Source: Planctomycetota bacterium (GTDB lineage: Bacteria > Planctomycetota > Phycisphaerae > Sedimentisphaerales > Anaerohalosphaeraceae). From it: a stretch of DNA of 9,929 bases. Shown here piece after piece: positions 8,123-9,929 of the stretch. Where the stretch lies: positions 1 through 9,929 of the forward strand of contig DAOVVQ010000141.1 in assembly GCA_030637065.1 (NCBI GenBank), read 5' to 3'. The notes under the pieces were generated by a model, which did not search any database, had not been told where the DNA came from, and saw nothing but the letters and a program-made list of their open reading frames with translations. Position numbers and translations under genes: made by a program. The first letter of the stretch is position 1; each line of letters starts with the position of its first letter.

Positions 8123-9676
8123 CTATCGATTCCCTTTTGCCTTTGCCATGCCGCCTTCGACGATCCTTTCCAGCATCGCAGCCATTGAGGAGGCTGCTTC
8201 CGGATGGTCGGAGATGACATTATTCTGCTCGCCTGGGTCGCTTTTCAGGTTGTACAGTTCGCCGCCAGCCGTATCTTTGGCGGACTTTGACATTTTGTCA
8301 GGGATGTATTTCCATTGTCCCCGCCGAAGGGCCGCTGCTGAGCGTGCCTGCTCGATGATGAACTCGCTGCCCTTTTTGTCCTTACCAAGCAGTGCCGAAA
8401 GGTAGTCTCTGCTGTCCGGGCCGGCGCCCTTGGGCAGATCGACATCGAGCATCGCGGCGAACGAAGCAAGAAAATCAACCTGGCTGACCAATGCATCGCT
8501 TCGTCCCGGTTTGACCTTAGCCGGCCAGCGAACGATCAGCGGAACACGCGTCCCGCCTTCGTAGATCTGGTACTTGCCGCCGCGATAAACGCCCGAACCG
8601 TCATGGCCGCGATCGCTCTCTTCGGTCGAAGTATGAACGGTCGTACCATCTTCGTAGCCATCGTCATAAACCGGACCGTTGTCGCTGGTAAAAATCACGA
8701 TCGTATTGTCGGTCAGGCCGTTATCCTCGAGTGTCTTCATTATCTCACCGGTCGTCCAGTCGAGTTGAACCATCGCATCGCCGCGATACCCCAATTTGCT
8801 CATGCCGTGAAATCGCGGGTTCGGAACGCGGGGAACGTGGATATCCTGCGAGGAGAAGAAAAGGAAGAAGGGCCTTTTCCTGTTTTCAGTGATATATTTT
8901 CGCGCTTTCCCGACGAGCACATCGGCCATCGTCTCGTCATCCCAAAGCGCCGACCTGCCGCCGGACATATATCCGATCCGCCCGATCCCGTTAATGACCG
9001 AGTGATTATGCCCGTGGGTGCTTTTGTAGTAGGTCATCGCCTCGGGAGTAGCAACGCCGTCGGGATAGGTATCGGTGAGAGGGTTTTTGCTGTTATAACT
9101 TACCGTTATAGGGTCCGCCGGGTCGAGGTTGACTACGCGATGATCTTCAAGATAGACACACGGAACGCGGTCATTGGTGGCGGGCAGGAGGAAGCAATGA
9201 TCGAAACCGATCTCGAGCGGTCCCGGTTTCACCTCGCCGTTGAAGTCAACATCCCCGTCGCCAAGGCCCAGGTGCCATTTTCCGATAACAGCACTGCGAT
9301 ACCCGGCACTGCCAAATACGCTTGCGATAGTAAACTGGTCGGTCGAAATGCTCATCTTCGCATTGCCAGCCAGAATCCCGGTCCCTTGTTTGCGAAATGC
9401 AAACTCGCCCGTCAGCATCGAATATCGCGAAGGCGTGCAAGTCGACGCCCCGCAATGACCGTCCGTAAACAGCCTGCCCTGCCTCGCCAGCCGGTCAATA
9501 TTCGGAGTCGGGATCATCTTCGCCCCATAAGCGCCGACATCACCGATACCGACATCATCGCCGTAAATAATGACCACATTGGGGCGATCAGCGGCGGCAA
9601 AGGCGGCGGATGTAAACAAAACGGCTGATATAATAAGCGATACGACAACGCTAACCGATAAATCACACTTCTTCAT
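8123..9676 (-). CDS. Secreted S1 family sulfatase (arylsulfatase-like)
   Basis: This 517-residue protein removes sulfate esters, probably from a carbohydrate. A Sec signal covers residues 1-27, with an AFA cleavage site before AADRPN. The catalytic set is complete: Asp40-Asp41 in GDDVGIGD, CTPSR with Cys80 as the formylglycine precursor, GKWHLG (Lys133, His135), Asp332-Asn333 in FTSDNG, and Lys368 in the GGKYQIYEGG segment. Length is normal for a single-domain S1 sulfatase, with the usual C-terminal LYNLKSDPGEQNN segment. The start is chosen because AAGGA lies 7 bases upstream and the signal peptide begins there; the frame is open 41 codons further upstream but runs through an intergenic repeat. 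It is the first gene of the minus-strand unit and ends one base before the fusion gene. Activation needs a formylglycine-generating or anaerobic sulfatase-maturating enzyme, which is not in the window. I do not assign a sulfatase subfamily or sulfate position. Confidence 0.93.
   Translation of the reverse strand: MKKCDLSVSVVVSLIISAVLFTSAAFAAADRPNVVIIYGDDVGIGDVGAYGAKMIPTPNIDRLARQGRLFTDGHCGASTCTPSRYSMLTGEFAFRKQGTGILAGNAKMSISTDQFTIASVFGSAGYRSAVIGKWHLGLGDGDVDFNGEVKPGPLEIGFDHCFLLPATNDRVPCVYLEDHRVVNLDPADPITVSYNSKNPLTDTYPDGVATPEAMTYYKSTHGHNHSVINGIGRIGYMSGGRSALWDDETMADVLVGKARKYITENRKRPFFLFFSSQDIHVPRVPNPRFHGMSKLGYRGDAMVQLDWTTGEIMKTLEDNGLTDNTIVIFTSDNGPVYDDGYEDGTTVHTSTEESDRGHDGSGVYRGGKYQIYEGGTRVPLIVRWPAKVKPGRSDALVSQVDFLASFAAMLDVDLPKGAGPDSRDYLSALLGKDKKGSEFIIEQARSAAALRRGQWKYIPDKMSKSAKDTAGGELYNLKSDPGEQNNVISDHPEAASSMAAMLERIVEGGMAKAKGNR
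8131..8135 (-). promoter_or_regulatory. Ribosome binding site of the sulfatase-GH117 gene, inside the upstream gene
   Basis: AGGGA on the minus strand lies within the last codons of the preceding sulfatase, 9 bases before the ATG at 8121. The junction reads TAGGATG, so the stop of one gene and the start of the next are separated by a single base. This favours translational coupling and fixes the start. Confidence 0.65.
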
Positions 9677-9683
9677 TAACTCG

Positions 9684-9688
9684 TCCTT
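9684..9688 (-). promoter_or_regulatory. Ribosome binding site of the first sulfatase
   Basis: AAGGA on the minus strand, 7 bases before the ATG at 9676. It decides the start against the longer open frame that begins at 9799. Confidence 0.7.
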
Positions 9689-9744
9689 AAATTGTCGTTC
9701 CCGCGAAAGCAGCCGGGAAAGCGCCAAATCCAGCATAATATAGC

Positions 9745-9792
9745 ATCCGCCAACCTGTCTCGCCGTAGCCTTGGCGAAGGTGGAAGGCGGAT
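9745..9792. repeat. 48-bp inverted-repeat element, probably a dispersed intergenic repeat
   Basis: The ends are a perfect 7-bp inverted repeat, ATCCGCC (9745-9751) and GGCGGAT (9786-9792). Inside are CGCC/GGCG (9761-9764 and 9773-9776) and CCTT/AAGG arms. The translated words STFAKATA on one strand and SRRSLGEGG on the other recur, to my recollection, as false protein ends in many environmental genomes, which suggests a widely copied short element. It lies about 70 bases upstream of the sulfatase start, where a promoter would be expected. Copy number in this genome cannot be seen here. Confidence 0.6.
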
Positions 9793-9837
9793 CCCACATC
9801 TTTGCATTTTAATATTTGATATTGAACAGCCCGTAGT

Positions 9838-9857
9838 ATGGGTAACTTGTTACCCAT
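9838..9857. promoter_or_regulatory. Perfect palindrome, candidate operator of the sulfatase operon
   Basis: ATGGGTAAC (9838-9846) and GTTACCCAT (9849-9857) are exact inverted repeats separated by TT. Nine-bp arms with a 2-base centre fit a dimeric repressor or activator site better than a hairpin. It sits about 160 bases upstream of the sulfatase ATG at 9676. No regulator gene is in the window, and I found no convincing -35/-10 pair next to it. It could instead control a gene to the right of the window. Confidence 0.5.
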
Positions 9858-9882
9858 TCGGTTGCACGTGCCATTAGCCCCC

Positions 9883-9897
9883 CTGCCGCTACGGCAG
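9883..9897. other. Small GC-rich hairpin
   Basis: CTGCCG (9883-9888) pairs perfectly with CGGCAG (9892-9897) around a CTA loop. A T6 run occurs at 9912-9917, but 14 bases separate it from the stem, so an intrinsic terminator is doubtful. Apart from this, the palindrome and the repeat, I see no gene in 9677-9929. Confidence 0.35.
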
Positions 9898-9929
9898 CCG
9901 ATATTCTCACGTTTTTTGCCAACACTCCG

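Noticed and set aside
8122..8220. Longer start for the fusion gene, beginning at 8220
   Set aside because: It would overlap the upstream sulfatase by almost 100 bases and bury the signal peptide; the ATG at 8121 has a well-spaced ribosome site.
8603..9628. A 341-codon open frame on the plus strand, opposite the first sulfatase
   Set aside because: The minus strand holds every sulfatase catalytic motif; the plus-strand product has none and looks like mirror coding.
9677..9799. Longer start for the first sulfatase, beginning at 9799
   Set aside because: The extra 41 codons translate an intergenic inverted repeat and place the signal peptide internally; the ATG at 9676 has a strong AAGGA site.
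9883..9917. Hairpin plus T6 run as an intrinsic terminator
   Set aside because: The T run is 14 bases from the stem, too far for a normal intrinsic terminator.

Overview
The window looks like a polysaccharide-degradation locus from a free-living, probably marine or sediment, bacterium of the Planctomycetota-Verrucomicrobiota (PVC) group; a Phycisphaerae-like planctomycete is my best guess. The reasons are the pairing of exported formylglycine sulfatases with GH29 enzymes, the beta-sandwich extension behind one sulfatase, the absence of SusC/SusD genes, and short palindromic repeats between genes of a kind common in that group. This is inference; no rRNA or marker gene is present.

Layout. 1-1586 (+): 3' part of a membrane-bound sensor histidine kinase, cut by the left edge. 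1587-1760: intergenic region with short direct repeats and a good sigma-70-type promoter. 1761-3320 (+): a GH29-family lipoprotein (alpha-L-fucosidase-like). 3321-3447: a gap filled by three small hairpins, read as a dispersed repeat. On the minus strand, from right to left, is a tightly packed three-gene unit: an S1 sulfatase (9676-8123), a large sulfatase fused to a GH117-like glycosidase (8121-5128), and a second GH29 enzyme (5079-3448). The first two are one base apart and the last two 48 bases apart. 9677-9929: leader region with a 48-bp repeat, a perfect operator-like palindrome and a hairpin, and no gene that I can support.

How they fit together. All four enzymes carry export signals, so they should act in the periplasm or at the cell surface. 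The sulfatases would remove sulfate esters, and the GH29 and GH117 modules would remove terminal alpha-linked L-sugars (L-fucose, L-galactose or 3,6-anhydro-L-galactose). That mix points to a sulfated algal polysaccharide, either a fucose-containing sulfated glycan or a hybrid agar/porphyran-type red algal galactan. The histidine kinase may sense a related ligand, but its partner is not visible.

The most notable item is the sulfatase-GH117 fusion. Next come the two similar GH29 genes lying tail to tail, one as a lipoprotein with its own promoter and one as a soluble secreted enzyme at the end of the operon.
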